Positions 47,217 through 55,164 of a stretch of 64,000 bases of DNA are shown here, one piece after another. The notes beneath the pieces are model-generated. The model was not told the origin of the DNA, searched no databases, and saw only the letters and a program-made list of their open reading frames with translations. The stretch's first letter is position 1; every line of letters starts with the position of its first letter. Source of the stretch: Candidatus Gastranaerophilales bacterium (GTDB taxonomy: Bacteria > Cyanobacteriota > Vampirovibrionia > Gastranaerophilales > Gastranaerophilaceae); assembly GCA_944326485.1 (NCBI GenBank), contig CALVED010000009.1:1-64000 (forward strand), written 5' to 3'. Both the position numbers and the translations under genes were made by a program.

Positions 47217-47825
47217 ATGAAATTAAATAAACTAAGACTTATAAATAAAAATTTATATCTAATAACCAATTCAGACTCTTTTAATAGTACAGATGATTTT
47301 TTAAATGCAATAGCCTCAGCTTTAAACGGAGGTGTTCAGATTGTTCAATATAGAGAAAAAAATTTAGAAGCAAAAAAAATTATTGAAATAGGGAAAAAGA
47401 TAAGAGAACTTTGTTCCATTTATAATGCATTATTCATTATAAATGACAGAATAGATATAGCTCAAATTTTGGAGGCTGATGGTGTTCATCTGGGTCAAAA
47501 TGACATTGATATAAAAAATGCCAGAGAATTACTTGGAGAAAAGGCAATAATAGGAATATCTGTTCATTCAACTAAACAAGCAAAAGATACAGAAATGAAT
47601 GGAGCTGACTATATTCTAACAAATAATAAAGATATTAAATTTTTAGAATGGTTAAATATGAACATAAATATTCCTTTTTTTATAAAAGAAGATAATAACT
47701 ATTTAAATGAAAATAATATTATTATAAAAAATCATGTTAATAGGCTTGCAATAACAAAAGGAATAATTGATTCAAAATCACCAGAGATAGAAGTAAAAAA
47801 ACTTTTAGAAAAAATAAATAACTAA
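47217..47825 (+). CDS. thiE: Thiamine phosphate synthase-like (ThiE/TenI family) protein
   Basis: 202-residue TIM barrel. Family parts: YLITNSD, GGVQIVQYREKN, FIINDRIDIAQILEADGVHL, GQNDIDIKNARELLG, IIGISVHSTKQA and GADYILTN. The late strand with the 'ALGGI' phosphate loop is not seen; FFIKEDNNYLNENNIII stands there. It may therefore be a TenI-like or divergent synthase rather than a working ThiE. No TPP riboswitch is visible upstream, and no other thiamine gene is near. Confidence 0.7.
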   Translation: MKLNKLRLINKNLYLITNSDSFNSTDDFLNAIASALNGGVQIVQYREKNLEAKKIIEIGKKIRELCSIYNALFIINDRIDIAQILEADGVHLGQNDIDIKNARELLGEKAIIGISVHSTKQAKDTEMNGADYILTNNKDIKFLEWLNMNINIPFFIKEDNNYLNENNIIIKNHVNRLAITKGIIDSKSPEIEVKKLLEKINN

Positions 47826-47883
47826 TTTTAAGAAAAAAGCTTGACTCTAATTTATGCTTTAGATAAACTATAAATGTTGTTAG

Positions 47884-47959
47884 GCTCCCATCGTCTAGAG
47901 GCCTAGGACACATCCCTTTCACGGATGCGGCAGGGGTTCAAATCCCCTTGGGAGTACCA
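47884..47959 (+). tRNA. tRNA-Glu (TTC)
   Basis: 76 bases with encoded CCA. The anticodon loop CTTTCAC between CATCC and GGATG gives TTC. The acceptor GCTCCCA pairs with TGGGAGT, leaving a G1-U72 pair and discriminator A. From memory, cyanobacterial and plastid tRNA-Glu share this end, which fits the lineage suggested for the window. Confidence 0.95.
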
Positions 47960-47963
47960 TTTT

Positions 47964-47989
47964 AAAGAGCCAATGGCTCTTTTTTTTTT
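47964..47989 (+). terminator. Terminator after tRNA-Glu
   Basis: Perfect 8-bp stem AAAGAGCC / GGCTCTTT with an AAT loop, then a further seven T. Confidence 0.92.
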
Positions 47990-48007
47990 GAACAAATTTT
48001 CAAAAAT

Positions 48008-48083
48008 TTAATCTATTATAGTACTTTGTTCTCAAATCAATACAAAATAATCACCTTTTGAAAACACCACTCGATAAAGAATT
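48008..48083. repeat. Dispersed hairpin repeat, copy 3 (degenerate)
   Basis: Aligns end to end with the copies at 17164 and 54906: TTAATCTA, then GTACTTTGTT, then CACCTTTTGAAAACACCACTC. The right arm of the hairpin is eroded (tacaaaataa for taacaaagta), so this copy no longer folds well. It lies between tRNA-Glu and the radical SAM gene. Confidence 0.55.
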
Positions 48084-48093
48084 AAAATATTTT

Positions 48094-49086
48094 CTATGTC
48101 CATTCTGATATATCTTTTTCAGAGAAACCCCATTCTTTTGGCTTGCCATTAAAACAAGTATTATGACACTGTTTACAATAACTGCATAATTTATTTGGAG
48201 ATGAAATAAAATCATTTATTTCTTTTGCATCTTTAACATCAGCTATTTTTATATAATCATTTTTTGTAATTGGAATATTCAAATTAAAATAGTCAGAAAA
48301 TACTCTAAGATGAGTATGCCTCCAACACAAATATAAGTTTCCATTAAAATAAGAGTTACCAAAACATCGATGCACACAAGTATAGAACTTCTCAATATAA
48401 TCTTGACTACCTGATATATCCATTATTGGTTTACTCCAATGATGTTTACATTTTTTTTGTTGTTCAGAATTTTCTAAATTATTTTTAGTAACTTTATGAG
48501 TATTTATATCATATAATTTGTCTGAATATATGACATCACTTTCTAGTTCAATACCATATTTTTCTGCTAATAATTCACTTTTTTTTCTGTCAATATCAAC
48601 GGGATGACAAGTTACCCTTAATTTTACATTATTATTCTTCATTGAATTCCAGAATTCTTCGTCCATATCAGCTAAAAGAATTCCATTAGTCATAATACTT
48701 TGTTTACCATTTGGGAATAATTCCCTTGTTTTTTTCACCATCTTTAAGAGATCCGGATTTAATAATGGTTCTCCACCAAGGTATAATATATCTATATCTT
48801 TATTTGGATATAATTCTTTTATTTTACTAAAATCTCTTAAAAATTCATCATATTTAACCATTTCTTGTTTGGAAATAGGAGAAAAAGCATCACAACTTTT
48901 ACAATTCAAATTACAATGAAATGTTGTTTCTATATATATTTCTGACAATTCTTTATTTATAGGAATATACATATCCTTAGATGGATTATTACATTTTTTT
49001 TGCGGAATCATTTTAGTCTTTGCTTCGCACAAGCCAAAACCTGCCAGCATACAAGATAATCCACAAATAAAATCTCTTCTTTTCAT
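48094..49086 (-). CDS. Radical SAM protein with apparent Tat signal
   Basis: 330 residues. The radical SAM cluster is CNLNCKSC in TTFHCNLNCKSCDAFSPI, followed by YLGGEPLLNPDLL and SIMTNGILLAD. A C-terminal Cys cluster CSYCKQCHNTC resembles a SPASM/twitch auxiliary site, with more Cys/His in the middle (KCKHHW, CVHRCFG, LCWRH). The N-terminus MKRRDFICGLSCMLAGFGLC has a twin-arginine motif, a hydrophobic stretch and a Cys, like a Tat signal. An exported radical SAM enzyme is unusual. The substrate is unknown. It lies alone. Confidence 0.75.
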   Translation of the reverse strand: MKRRDFICGLSCMLAGFGLCEAKTKMIPQKKCNNPSKDMYIPINKELSEIYIETTFHCNLNCKSCDAFSPISKQEMVKYDEFLRDFSKIKELYPNKDIDILYLGGEPLLNPDLLKMVKKTRELFPNGKQSIMTNGILLADMDEEFWNSMKNNNVKLRVTCHPVDIDRKKSELLAEKYGIELESDVIYSDKLYDINTHKVTKNNLENSEQQKKCKHHWSKPIMDISGSQDYIEKFYTCVHRCFGNSYFNGNLYLCWRHTHLRVFSDYFNLNIPITKNDYIKIADVKDAKEINDFISSPNKLCSYCKQCHNTCFNGKPKEWGFSEKDISEWT

Positions 49087-49550
49087 TAATTACTCCAATT
49101 TATTACATTATAATTTATTTGTTAATAATATAAAATACCCTATTTTTTCTATTATTAACAAGTACATAAAATCAAATGTCCACTAAACTCTAATATTTTT
49201 TCTCAGACAAGTTCTTTATATTTGAACACTATTATCCCTGAAGTTTTGTGATAATGGTCACCTTTTCCTTTTCTGTACTCAAGCCTCTTATCAAGCCTTC
49301 ACTTACATTATAATGTAAGTGAAGGCTTTTTCAACACTCAACTCTTTAATAAAGGAAATAAACACCTAAAATTTCACAAGGAAAAGGACTCGTGATGAAG
49401 TCATTGTGGTTAAGTTGTTGGCGTTAATGCTTTAATTGTAGGCAAAGAATGAGCCGTACAAGTAAAGTATGTGTAATGTTTTGTTAAATTCAAGCACTTT
49501 GTACATAGAATTTAAAAACATGAGATGAGACGTAGTCTCTCAAACGCATT
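49087..49550. other. Intergenic region upstream of the radical SAM gene
   Basis: No protein gene is supported in these 464 bases. Their clearest content is the 36-base palindrome at 49293-49328 listed separately. The rest shows only short open frames without ribosome sites. The part after 49390 is somewhat less AT-rich than neighbouring gaps and may be a degraded gene or repeat. Confidence 0.5.
49293..49333. terminator. Perfect 36-base palindrome, terminator-like
   Basis: The 18-base arm AAGCCTTCACTTACATTA is followed at once by its exact reverse complement (49293-49328), then TTT. On the plus strand this gives a long stem with five T in a row. No gene lies directly upstream on that strand, so it may end an unseen small RNA or be a relic of a mobile element end. 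Confidence 0.65.
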
Positions 49551-49578
49551 AAAAAAGAGAGTATTAAAACTCTCTTTA
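49551..49578 (-). terminator. Terminator for tRNA-Val
   Basis: Stem AAAGAGAGT / ACTCTCTTT around a short A/T loop, with a run of T on the minus strand, directly after the tRNA-Val 3' end. Confidence 0.85.
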
Positions 49579-49580
49579 TA

Positions 49581-49656
49581 TGGTGGGCGTTAAGAGACTT
49601 GAACTCCTGACATCCTCCTTGTAAGGGAGGCGCTCTACCAACTGAGCTAAACGCCC
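49581..49656 (-). tRNA. tRNA-Val (TAC)
   Basis: 76 bases with encoded CCA. Acceptor GGGCGTT pairs with AACGCCC. D arm TAGCTCAGTTGGTAGAGC. Anticodon loop CTTACAA between CCTCC and GGAGG gives TAC. The T stem is CAGGAGTTCAAGTCTCTTA, with one weak pair. Confidence 0.95.
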
Positions 49657-49710
49657 TCAGCAATTATTATATTACCTTATAAAAATTTTTAGTCAAGAGC
49701 AAAATAAAAA

Positions 49711-49739
49711 AAAGAGGAATATAAAATTCCTCTTTTTCA
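49711..49739 (-). terminator. Terminator after rubrerythrin
   Basis: Perfect 10-bp stem AAAGAGGAAT / ATTCCTCTTT with loop ATAAA; on the minus strand it ends in T, as needed after the rubrerythrin gene. Confidence 0.9.
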
Positions 49740-49751
49740 AACTATTTATTA

Positions 49752-50297
49752 TTAAAATAATCTTTTTAATAATCCTTGGAAACCTTGACCATGACGAGCT
49801 TCATCTTTTGCCATTTCATGAACTGTATCATGTATTGCATCATAACCAAGTTCTTTAGCTCTTTTTGCAATAGCCATTTTTGAAGCACAGGCACCGGATT
49901 CAGCTTCTGCTCTCATTTCAAGATTTTTCTTTGTTGATGGAGTTACAACTTCGCCTAAAAGTTCTGCAAATTTAGCAGCATGTTCTGCTTCTTCAAATGC
50001 ATATCTTTTATATGCTTCAGCTACTTCAGGATACCCTTCTCTCTCAGCTTGACGACTCATTGCAAGATACATTCCAACTTCTGTACATTCACCCATAAAA
50101 TGATCTTTTAAGCCTTGTAATACTTCGGCATCAACATCTTTTGCCACACCGATTACATGTTCTGTTGCCCAGCTTAATCCTTGATTTTCATCAACTCTTT
50201 TAAATTTATCAGCACCTACTCCGCACATTGGACACTTTTCAGGTGCTTTATCTGCTTCTACTGTATATCCGCATACACTACATACAAACTTTGCCAT
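49752..50297 (-). CDS. rbr: Reverse-domain rubrerythrin
   Basis: Peroxide-reducing di-iron protein of anaerobes. 181 residues. The rubredoxin-type domain is at the N-terminus ([20 protein letters not shown] then MCG), and the ferritin-like di-iron domain follows ([37 protein letters not shown] and [16 protein letters not shown]). In classic rubrerythrin the order is the opposite. Reverse rubrerythrins protect anaerobes against oxygen and peroxide. It has its own terminator and ribosome site. Confidence 0.94.
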   Translation of the reverse strand: MAKFVCSVCGYTVEADKAPEKCPMCGVGADKFKRVDENQGLSWATEHVIGVAKDVDAEVLQGLKDHFMGECTEVGMYLAMSRQAEREGYPEVAEAYKRYAFEEAEHAAKFAELLGEVVTPSTKKNLEMRAEAESGACASKMAIAKRAKELGYDAIHDTVHEMAKDEARHGQGFQGLLKRLF

Positions 50298-50387
50298 TTT
50301 TACCTCTTTTCTCTTTTTAACTTTTTGTTTAACTTTTTCAAATTTATTATACTATAACATCAAAAAAAAGAAAAGTGATAATTAATA

Positions 50388-51221
50388 TCATTTTTGAGAA
50401 ACTATAACTCTATCTAGGGAATTTAAGTCTTTAACTATCTTAATATTTCTATAACCATTATCTTTAAGCAAATCGGAGACTAATTTCCCTTGATTTTGTC
50501 CTATTTCAAAACATAAGAAACCATCATCAAAAATATATTTATTCGCATTAGTTATTATTTTTTGATAATATTCAATTCCTTCTTCATCATTAGCAAATAG
50601 AGCTAATGACGGGTCATAATTTTTAACTTCATATTGAAGTGAATCCTTATCTTTAATAGGAATATATGGCGGATTAGAAACAATTACATTATATTTTTCT
50701 TTTATTTTGGAAAATAAATCAGATTCTATAAACTTAATCTTTTCATATACATTATGCAGCAAGGCATTTTTTTCTGCCATTTCAATTGCTTCTTTTGAAA
50801 TATCTACAGAATGTGCATTAATATTTTTATTTTCTATAGCTAAAGTAATGGGGATACAACCCGTGCCGGTTCCAATATCTAATATTTTAGGATTATTTAT
50901 ATCCTCAATAATTTTTAAAACTTCAGAAACTAAAATTTCTGTTTCTGGTCTTGGTATTAATGTATATTCATTAACAAAAAATCTTCGTCCATAAAAAAAA
51001 GCTGAACCTATTATTTGCTGAATAGGTCTTCTGGAATTAACTCTTTCTTTAATTATCTTTTCAATTTTATCAATCTGCCATTGTTCAAGACTTCTTCCAA
51101 GGATAAAATCTTTTGATGTAAAATTAAAAAGCATCTGAATAATAAAATCTACTTCACTTTTCGCCTCATCAAAAAGGAAATTATTATCTGTATAATATTT
51201 TATAAAAGATTTTCTATACAT
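50388..51221 (-). CDS. prmC: Release factor glutamine methyltransferase
   Basis: Methylates the GGQ glutamine of RF1/RF2. 277 residues with the N-terminal helical domain, RRPIQQIIGSAFFYGRRFFV, TLIPRPETEILV, the SAM loop ILDIGTGTGCIPITLAIE and the catalytic NPPYIP. Its target gene, prfA, lies about 22 kb away; in many genomes the two are side by side. Confidence 0.95.
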   Translation of the reverse strand: MYRKSFIKYYTDNNFLFDEAKSEVDFIIQMLFNFTSKDFILGRSLEQWQIDKIEKIIKERVNSRRPIQQIIGSAFFYGRRFFVNEYTLIPRPETEILVSEVLKIIEDINNPKILDIGTGTGCIPITLAIENKNINAHSVDISKEAIEMAEKNALLHNVYEKIKFIESDLFSKIKEKYNVIVSNPPYIPIKDKDSLQYEVKNYDPSLALFANDEEGIEYYQKIITNANKYIFDDGFLCFEIGQNQGKLVSDLLKDNGYRNIKIVKDLNSLDRVIVSQK

Positions 51222-51261
51222 TATAATAATTATTTTACAATATTTTTTAAATAATAAATAA

Positions 51262-51432
51262 TTATCTAAATAAATCTTTAAATTTAAACTTCATTTTTTC
51301 GGATAAAGCATTACAACGAAGCATTTTTTGAATAATCGGATTGGTATGAAATGTAGAATGAGTTGTTTTTTCTACATCTTTTATTAGTTTCTTTTCTTCT
51401 ATTTTAACTTTAATAATATCTTTATCTTCCAT
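51262..51432 (-). CDS. Small basic protein of unknown function
   Basis: 56 residues from the ATG at 51432 (MEDKDIIKVKIEEKK), or 62 from an earlier ATG. Lys-rich, with a C-terminal MLRCNALSEKMKFKFKDLFR. There is no good ribosome site and no known family. It lies between mscL and prmC on the same strand, which makes a real gene plausible. Confidence 0.35.
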   Translation of the reverse strand: MEDKDIIKVKIEEKKLIKDVEKTTHSTFHTNPIIQKMLRCNALSEKMKFKFKDLFR

Positions 51433-51486
51433 AATAAATATAAAAACCAATTTTAAAGAAAATTGCTATTGACCTCACATAAATAT

Positions 51487-51948
51487 CTAATCAGAAATCA
51501 AAGACGAACAACAAAAAGGACATTTTTTTGCATTGATATTAATTTCAGAGTAACAATAAGGGCATTCTTTTGTTTTTACATCTGCAATATCTTTATTTGT
51601 TCTTCTTACCTTATTTATTGCCTTAACAAGGATAAAGACAGCAAAAGAAATAATAGTAAATGAAATTAAGGTATTAATAAAAAGTCCATAATTTATAGTA
51701 ACCAGACCGGCATCTTGAGCTTCTTTCAAGGTAGAATAATGTTGAGCAGAAGGTGTAATAGAAAGGTAAAGATTAGAAAAATCAACACTTCCAAGGATAT
51801 AACCAAAAGGCGGCATAATAATATCTTTAACCAAAGAATTAACAATAGGAGAGAATGCCCCGCCAATAATTATACCGACAGCCATATCTATAACATTACC
51901 CCTAACAGCAAATTCTTTAAATTCTTTAAAAAAGTCTTTAAATATCAT
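51487..51948 (-). CDS. mscL: Large-conductance mechanosensitive channel with C-terminal zinc ribbon
   Basis: 153 residues. MscL core: [51 protein letters not shown], and the second helix [20 protein letters not shown]. The C-terminal [18 protein letters not shown] is a CxxC...CxxC zinc ribbon seen in some MscL proteins in place of the usual helical bundle. It releases solutes on osmotic downshock. It follows the small orphan gene by 9 bases, probably one transcript. Confidence 0.94.
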   Translation of the reverse strand: MIFKDFFKEFKEFAVRGNVIDMAVGIIIGGAFSPIVNSLVKDIIMPPFGYILGSVDFSNLYLSITPSAQHYSTLKEAQDAGLVTINYGLFINTLISFTIISFAVFILVKAINKVRRTNKDIADVKTKECPYCYSEININAKKCPFCCSSLISD

Positions 51949-51957
51949 ATATTTTCT

Positions 51958-52308
51958 TTAACTTTTTTTAATAATTTTATCAACTACATCACTTACGAAC
52001 ATAGGATTAGCACTGAAACAATCTTCAAGATTACCAAGAATATCTCTTATTGAACGCCAACCATATTGTTTCTTTTTTATTTTTTCTATGTCACTGCCTG
52101 TAATATATATATCAACAGATTCACCCCTTTGAGCAGCCTGTGCCATTTCTCCTGCAGGTGAAGCATTTCTATAAAAAGAAGTAACATCTTTTATCATTAC
52201 TTTGCCTGTTTTAGCATAGGGCAATAATTTTTTATTAACTTTATCCATTTTCTTTGATTTTCCGGATACAGCAATAACACTTCCAAATGTTACACTTGAT
52301 GTTTTCAT
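51958..52308 (-). CDS. Small orphan protein of the 'SFG...GW-SI' family, second copy
   Basis: 116 residues, no known family. It starts MKTSSVTFGSVIAVSG and aligns along its full length with the protein at 8235-8594: the [ST]FG start, a Met near residue 21, AQAAQRGE, IYITGSDIEKI and YGWRSIRDIL. The lead is shorter than in the other copy. AAAGG lies about 10 bases before the ATG. It is the first gene of a pair with mscL. Function unknown. Confidence 0.65.
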   Translation of the reverse strand: MKTSSVTFGSVIAVSGKSKKMDKVNKKLLPYAKTGKVMIKDVTSFYRNASPAGEMAQAAQRGESVDIYITGSDIEKIKKKQYGWRSIRDILGNLEDCFSANPMFVSDVVDKIIKKS

Positions 52309-52428
52309 TAAAATGAAACCTTTTTTATAATGAACTTACTTATAATATTACTTAAACAAAAAAAAAATTGCCACTTTTGTAAAGCCAATATTTCAAATAT
52401 TTACACTTTTAAACTATCCTTTCAGGCA

Positions 52429-52457
52429 ATGTTATCAGCCCATCTGCTTGATAACAT
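52429..52457 (+). promoter_or_regulatory. Leader hairpin upstream of the exported protein gene
   Basis: Perfect 9-bp stem ATGTTATCA / TGATAACAT around an 11-base loop, 24 bases before the start codon at 52481 and just ahead of the GAGG ribosome site. It has only a weak T-rich tail. It may be a leader structure or a partial terminator. Confidence 0.5.
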
Positions 52458-52480
52458 CATTTTGTTTAGAGGATTTAGAA

Positions 52481-53197
52481 ATGTATAAAAAAGTTTTTTG
52501 TATTGTTTTATTAATATTTTTTGCTAATGTAAATTTTTCATATGCACAAGAAAATAACGAACCTTATAGACTTGAGCATTTGCCTCAATATAAGAAAACA
52601 AACGTAACAACAGTTAAAATAACTGCAAATAAAGCAGTCGTTCTTGCCAATAATGCAATTGAGATAACATTTAATTCTTATTTTAATTCTAAAAATGCAA
52701 AAAAAGGTGATATGATTGATTTTTCACTTCCTAATGGGCTATCCACAATAGAAGGTACATGCCTGCTTCCTTGCAATACCAAAATTATAGGATGTATAAC
52801 CTGCATAGAAAAACCAAAGATGTTTAATCGAAATGCAAAGGTATATATTTTATTCAAAGAAATCTTACTTCCAAATGGATGTACTTTACCATTAATAGCA
52901 TATCCGTTTGATAAAAATAATGCATTAAAAGTATCAGGCTGGAAATCAGCCGGAAAAATAGCCGCATATACAGTGGGACTATTTGGTGTAGGTGCCGGCT
53001 TAGGTGCTTGGATTGGTGCAGGCTCTAATTCTGCAGGAACAGGGGCTTTAGCTTTAGGTATGCCAATAGGTGCAGGTGTCGGTTTAATTATAGGTATAAT
53101 AACACCGGGGTTACACTATAGGGCAAAATGCGGAAAAAAGATTCATATGAGGCTTGAAGACTGCCTTATTATACCTTTGGCTAGGTATTCTAAATAA
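52481..53197 (+). CDS. Exported protein with glycine-zipper segment
   Basis: 238 residues from the ATG at 52481, chosen because GAGG lies upstream and the product then begins with a signal peptide (MYKKVFCIVLLIFFANVNFS, cut at YA-Q). A beta-rich domain (KKGDMIDFSLPNG, NTKIIGCITCIEKPK) is followed by a Gly/Ala-rich segment (TVGLFGVGAGLGAWIGAGSN) and a closing KIHMRLEDCLIIPL. The order matches the exported protein at 14783-15556. Five Cys suggest disulphides. Envelope location likely; function unknown. Confidence 0.65.
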   Translation: MYKKVFCIVLLIFFANVNFSYAQENNEPYRLEHLPQYKKTNVTTVKITANKAVVLANNAIEITFNSYFNSKNAKKGDMIDFSLPNGLSTIEGTCLLPCNTKIIGCITCIEKPKMFNRNAKVYILFKEILLPNGCTLPLIAYPFDKNNALKVSGWKSAGKIAAYTVGLFGVGAGLGAWIGAGSNSAGTGALALGMPIGAGVGLIIGIITPGLHYRAKCGKKIHMRLEDCLIIPLARYSK

Positions 53198-53271
53198 AAC
53201 TAGCCAAGTGTCTGATGACAACTTTTCAATAATTTTATATTTTATTACTAAGCAGAGAGAAACTTTTTCAA

Positions 53272-54525
53272 ATGAAACATAAAATAACTTTTTTATTTCT
53301 TCTTACAGGAATAATTATATATACTCTTACTGTTGGCATAAATTCTATAAGTAACATTTTTTTAATTCTAATTTATATTTACTTACTTTCAATGCTAAAA
53401 CTATATGAAAAAAGAAATACAAAAAACCATAATCAAAATGATTTATATAACATAATAAGGAATATACCCATTCCAGCATTTGTAAAAGATTTGAATCATA
53501 ATATTCTGGCTGCAAATAGTGAATTTTTAAATTTATTGAATATAAAAGAGAATACAGATTATACAATTATAACAAATCAACTTTATTCAATGTTTGATAC
53601 AGAAGAAATTAAAAAAGAAGAAAGAAAATTATACAAACAAGAAAATTCATTAGATTGCGAAAGAATAGTAAAAACAAATTCCTCAATAACAAAATATCAC
53701 ATTCATAAAATTGCAATATTTGATAATAACAAAATAAAAAATATCGCAGTATTTATAAAAAATATAGAACAAAATATTAATAATAATTCAGATAATGATA
53801 ATAATAAAAATATAATTGCAACTATCACTCATGATTTAAAAACTCCGGCGGTGGCGCAGATACGAGCTATAGAATTACTGCTAAAAGGCAATTTTGGAGA
53901 GATTAATGAAACACAAAGAAGCTTTCTAAATGACATTCTAAACTCTTGCAATAACATGTTAGATATGCTTGTTAATATGTTATGGCTTTATAAGTTTGAT
54001 AATAAAAGAGTAGTTGTTAATATAAGCTCTTTTGATGTAAACGATTTAATTAGAGATATATTTAATGAAAATAAACTAATACTAAATATAAAAAATTCTA
54101 AATTTAAACAAAATAATAAAACTGCAAAAATACATATCTTGGCAGATAAAATGCATATAAAAAGAATAATAAGCAATATTCTTATAAATGCGGTAAATCA
54201 CAGTAAAGAAAACTCCACAATATTTGTAGAAACTAAGATCGAAAATGATAATTTTATATTTCAAGTTACAAATGAAGGAAACTACATACCAAAAGAATTA
54301 TTAGAATGTTTATTTAATAAAGACAAAATTTTTAACCAAAAATGTGAAGGATTATCAACAGGACTAGGACTATATCTTTCTAATTCACTATTAGAATTAA
54401 ACGGAGGGAAATTTATATACAAATCAACCCCTAATGGCTATAATACATTTGGATTTACCATAAATTTTTATCCGCAAAAAATAGATAAAAAAACTCAAAA
54501 TTCTTTAACTGAGAAATTATACTAA
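53272..54525 (+). CDS. Sensor histidine kinase (orphan)
   Basis: 417 residues. Two N-terminal membrane helices with almost no outer loop, a PAS-like domain (IPIPAFVKDLNHNILAANSE), a HisKA domain with the phospho-acceptor in ITHDLKTPAVAQ near residue 186, and the ATPase domain with the N-box ISNILINAVNHSKENS and the G-box LSTGLGLYLSNSLLELNGG. No response regulator is adjacent. The small sensor part suggests it reads membrane or cytoplasmic cues. Confidence 0.88.
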   Translation: MKHKITFLFLLTGIIIYTLTVGINSISNIFLILIYIYLLSMLKLYEKRNTKNHNQNDLYNIIRNIPIPAFVKDLNHNILAANSEFLNLLNIKENTDYTIITNQLYSMFDTEEIKKEERKLYKQENSLDCERIVKTNSSITKYHIHKIAIFDNNKIKNIAVFIKNIEQNINNNSDNDNNKNIIATITHDLKTPAVAQIRAIELLLKGNFGEINETQRSFLNDILNSCNNMLDMLVNMLWLYKFDNKRVVVNISSFDVNDLIRDIFNENKLILNIKNSKFKQNNKTAKIHILADKMHIKRIISNILINAVNHSKENSTIFVETKIENDNFIFQVTNEGNYIPKELLECLFNKDKIFNQKCEGLSTGLGLYLSNSLLELNGGKFIYKSTPNGYNTFGFTINFYPQKIDKKTQNSLTEKLY

Positions 54526-54578
54526 AAAGGATTGATTTATGTTATCCTTAATAAAGTTATTAATTATAAAGATTTTAT

Positions 54579-54854
54579 ATGAAAAAAATTATAATATTAT
54601 TATTTATACTTTTAATACCCTACAACACTGCAATTGCATACGTAGTAGGTGGAAGTAATTTAAACTTTATGGAATATCCAAAACCTGATTGTCATTTATA
54701 CTCTTATGAACCAACTCAATATGATATAGATGCATATAAAGATTGCATAAGAGAATATATAGAAAATGCAAATTTTGATATACAAAGAATTGAACAAGCA
54801 AAATCAAAAGCAATAAATGAAGCAAGAAGAAAATTAGAAAACCCTTCTTTTTAA
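54579..54854 (+). CDS. Small exported protein
   Basis: 91 residues with a signal peptide (MKKIIILLFILLIPYNTAIA). The mature part has two Cys (PDCHLYSYEP and YKDCIREYI), which could form a disulphide, and a charged helical C-terminus. No family is recognised. It lies 53 bases after the sensor kinase on the same strand, so they may be linked. Confidence 0.6.
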   Translation: MKKIIILLFILLIPYNTAIAYVVGGSNLNFMEYPKPDCHLYSYEPTQYDIDAYKDCIREYIENANFDIQRIEQAKSKAINEARRKLENPSF

Positions 54855-54894
54855 TGTCGACGGCGAAACTTGTTTCTTTGATTTTACTGTTTCT
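54855..54894. repeat. tRNA-Leu-3'-fragment repeat, copy 1
   Basis: TGTCGACGGCGAAACTTG (54855-54872) matches 15 of 18 bases of the 3' part of tRNA-Leu as read on the plus strand at 61663-61680, and the following 22 bases (TTTCTTTGATTTTACTGTTT...) match those at 61464-61485. It starts at the stop codon of the preceding gene and lies just before a hairpin repeat copy. Confidence 0.6.
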
Positions 54895-54905
54895 AAAGCA
54901 AGATA

Positions 54906-54986
54906 TAATCTAGAATCGCACTTTGTTACCACCTCATCCTCGCTAACAAAGTACTCACCTTTTAAAAACGCCACTCAATAAAATTT
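54906..54986. repeat. Dispersed hairpin repeat, copy 2
   Basis: Same element as 17164-17244. Arms ACTTTGTTA (54920-54928) and TAACAAAGT (54944-54952), loop changed, flanks TAATCTA and CTTTTAAAAACGCC kept. It fills the gap between the small exported protein and the large kinase-like gene; the remaining bases to 55164 are AT-rich without a recognised feature. Confidence 0.7.
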
Positions 54987-55164
54987 AAATGGTAACTTAA
55001 ACATTAAACATATTATTAATATGCTCTTTAAATACAAAAAATAGATTTAATATATAATTAATATATATATTTCTTAATAAATTCTTTTATTTTTGGCAAT
55101 TTCACATTTCAAAAATTTTTTTTAATAAGTAATCATAGTATACAAAAATAACAGGATTTATTAA

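Noticed and set aside
49480-49520. Fourth copy of the hairpin repeat
   Set aside because: Only about ten bases (AGCACTTTGT) agree; no right arm or flanks match.
51463-52053. Plus-strand open frames opposite mscL and the small orphan
   Set aside because: They are shadows of well-recognised minus-strand genes.
53177-53207. Terminator after the exported protein gene
   Set aside because: A TTGGCTAG/CTAGCCAA stem exists but it begins inside the coding end, has a long loop and no T-run.
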